Shown piece by piece: positions 63,456 through 64,000 of a DNA stretch of 64,000 bases. The stretch lies in the NCBI RefSeq assembly GCF_000482865.1, contig NZ_AXWW01000018.1:79746-143745 (forward strand). The letters run 5' to 3'. The DNA is from Actinokineospora inagensis DSM 44258. GTDB taxonomy: Bacteria; Actinomycetota; Actinomycetes; Mycobacteriales; Pseudonocardiaceae. Each line of letters starts with the position of its first letter. Position 1 is the first letter of the stretch. The notes under the pieces are model-generated. The model was not told the DNA's origin, ran no database searches, and worked only from the letters and a program-made list of their open reading frames with translations. The translations under genes and the position numbers were made by a program.

Positions 63456-64000
63456 GTGACCGCTGACGCGCTCGCCGACGCCCTCCGCCGCGGCCCGTTC
63501 CACGTGGCGCTGCGCACCGCCATCGAGCACCGGGGCCTGTCGCTGGCCCGGTTGCGGGCGCACCTGTCGCGGATCGACGTGACCGTGGCCGAGTCGACGC
63601 TCAGCTACTGGCAACGGGGATTGCGCCACCCGGACATGCCGCACGCCCTGACAGCGGTGCGCGGGTTGGAGAACGTCTTAGGCCTACCGGCCGATTCGTT
63701 GGTGGTGCTGATAGGGCCAAGACAACGCGGTAACCGCAACCGCAAGCCATCGGCGTCGTTCGCGGAGTTGGTGGTTGCCGGTCCGACGACACGGGAGTTG
63801 TTGGCGGAGTTGGGAGTGGACCCCGAGGGGTGCAACGCGGGGTTGGAACTGCAGATGACTCACGAGCGAGTGAGCATTACCGCGGACAGGACTCAAGGGC
63901 GCATCGTCACGCGGTTGGTCAGTGTGGCGCGCGAGTCCGGTATTGATCGGTATGTAGCGGTGTACCACGGTGAAACGGGCTGCGACATCGAGCGGGTAAG
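63456..64000 (+). CDS. HTH (XRE-like) regulator, C-terminus beyond window
   Basis: 181 visible residues, open to the right edge. GTG 63456 with GAGGAG five bases upstream. Residues 12-75 form an XRE-like HTH: FHVALRTAIEHRGLSLARL, STLSYWQRGLRHPDMPHALT and VRGLENVLGLPADSL. The rest is a beta-rich domain that begins with ASFAELVVAGPTTRELL. Paralogous families of HTH proteins of this shape are common in Pseudonocardiaceae. Target unknown; it diverges from the protease operon. Confidence 0.8.
   Translation, partial: MTADALADALRRGPFHVALRTAIEHRGLSLARLRAHLSRIDVTVAESTLSYWQRGLRHPDMPHALTAVRGLENVLGLPADSLVVLIGPRQRGNRNRKPSASFAELVVAGPTTRELLAELGVDPEGCNAGLELQMTHERVSITADRTQGRIVTRLVSVARESGIDRYVAVYHGETGCDIERV

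Overview
The window is high-GC actinobacterial DNA, most likely from Pseudonocardiales (a Pseudonocardiaceae-type genome such as Actinokineospora, Saccharothrix or Lentzea; the genus is an inference). Evidence: strong G/C third-position bias, many GTG starts, GTGA/ATGA operon overlaps, several probable leaderless genes, a mycothiol deacetylase (mshB), and a block at 35.5-57 kb (ychF, DUF6542 protein, xseB-xseA-lipid-droplet protein, ispH, DUF4245 protein, glpX, fumC) with the same gene content as the Mycobacterium tuberculosis Rv1098c-Rv1112 neighbourhood. No rRNA, tRNA, CRISPR array, transposase or phage gene was recognised.

0-11 kb: end of an unknown gene, mshB with a small membrane protein, a complete oligopeptide ABC importer operon (oppA-oppB-oppC-oppD-oppF, minus strand) and a second, divergent peptide-binding lipoprotein. 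A 1-kb non-coding island follows with large inverted repeats, an ~80-bp tandem repeat and a 7-bp microsatellite. 11-15 kb: typA; a 45-residue Cys-rich protein behind a possible DtxR/IdeR iron box; and a tryptophanyl-tRNA synthetase controlled by an apparent ribosome-mediated attenuator whose leader peptide has two adjacent Trp codons.

14.8-20.6 kb is the most interesting locus. Two ATP-grasp ligases, a cytochrome P450 and an 18-bp minigene with a near-consensus Shine-Dalgarno encoding Met-Ser-Tyr-Asp-His lie in one minus-strand operon, closed by a perfect hairpin. Beyond it is a SnoaL-like protein, and an MFS exporter diverges from the operon promoter. The pentapeptide fits the MxYxH pattern of biarylitide precursors, so this looks like a minimal P450-crosslinked RiPP system with added peptide-ligase chemistry.

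20.6-36 kb: a GIY-YIG/T5orf172-like protein, a RimK-like ATP-grasp, a Clp-N-domain regulator with an operator on its promoter, a repeat-bearing intergenic region, a pterin dehydratase, a TPP riboswitch with thiBPQ, an ABC exporter plus LolA-like protein facing a two-component system across paired 11-bp direct repeats, a Nudix hydrolase, and a DddA-like deaminase toxin with its Imm1-type immunity protein.

36-64 kb: a secreted subtilase, an Ada/AlkA repair protein, a nine-unit array of DnaA-box-like palindromes, sbcCD, rmuC, the conserved xse/ispH/glpX/fumC block, an L,D-transpeptidase, a ferredoxin-NADP reductase, an EamA transporter, a MocR regulator, an ATP-dependent DNA ligase, a papain-like secreted protease with a membrane-anchored partner, and the start of an HTH regulator cut by the window edge.
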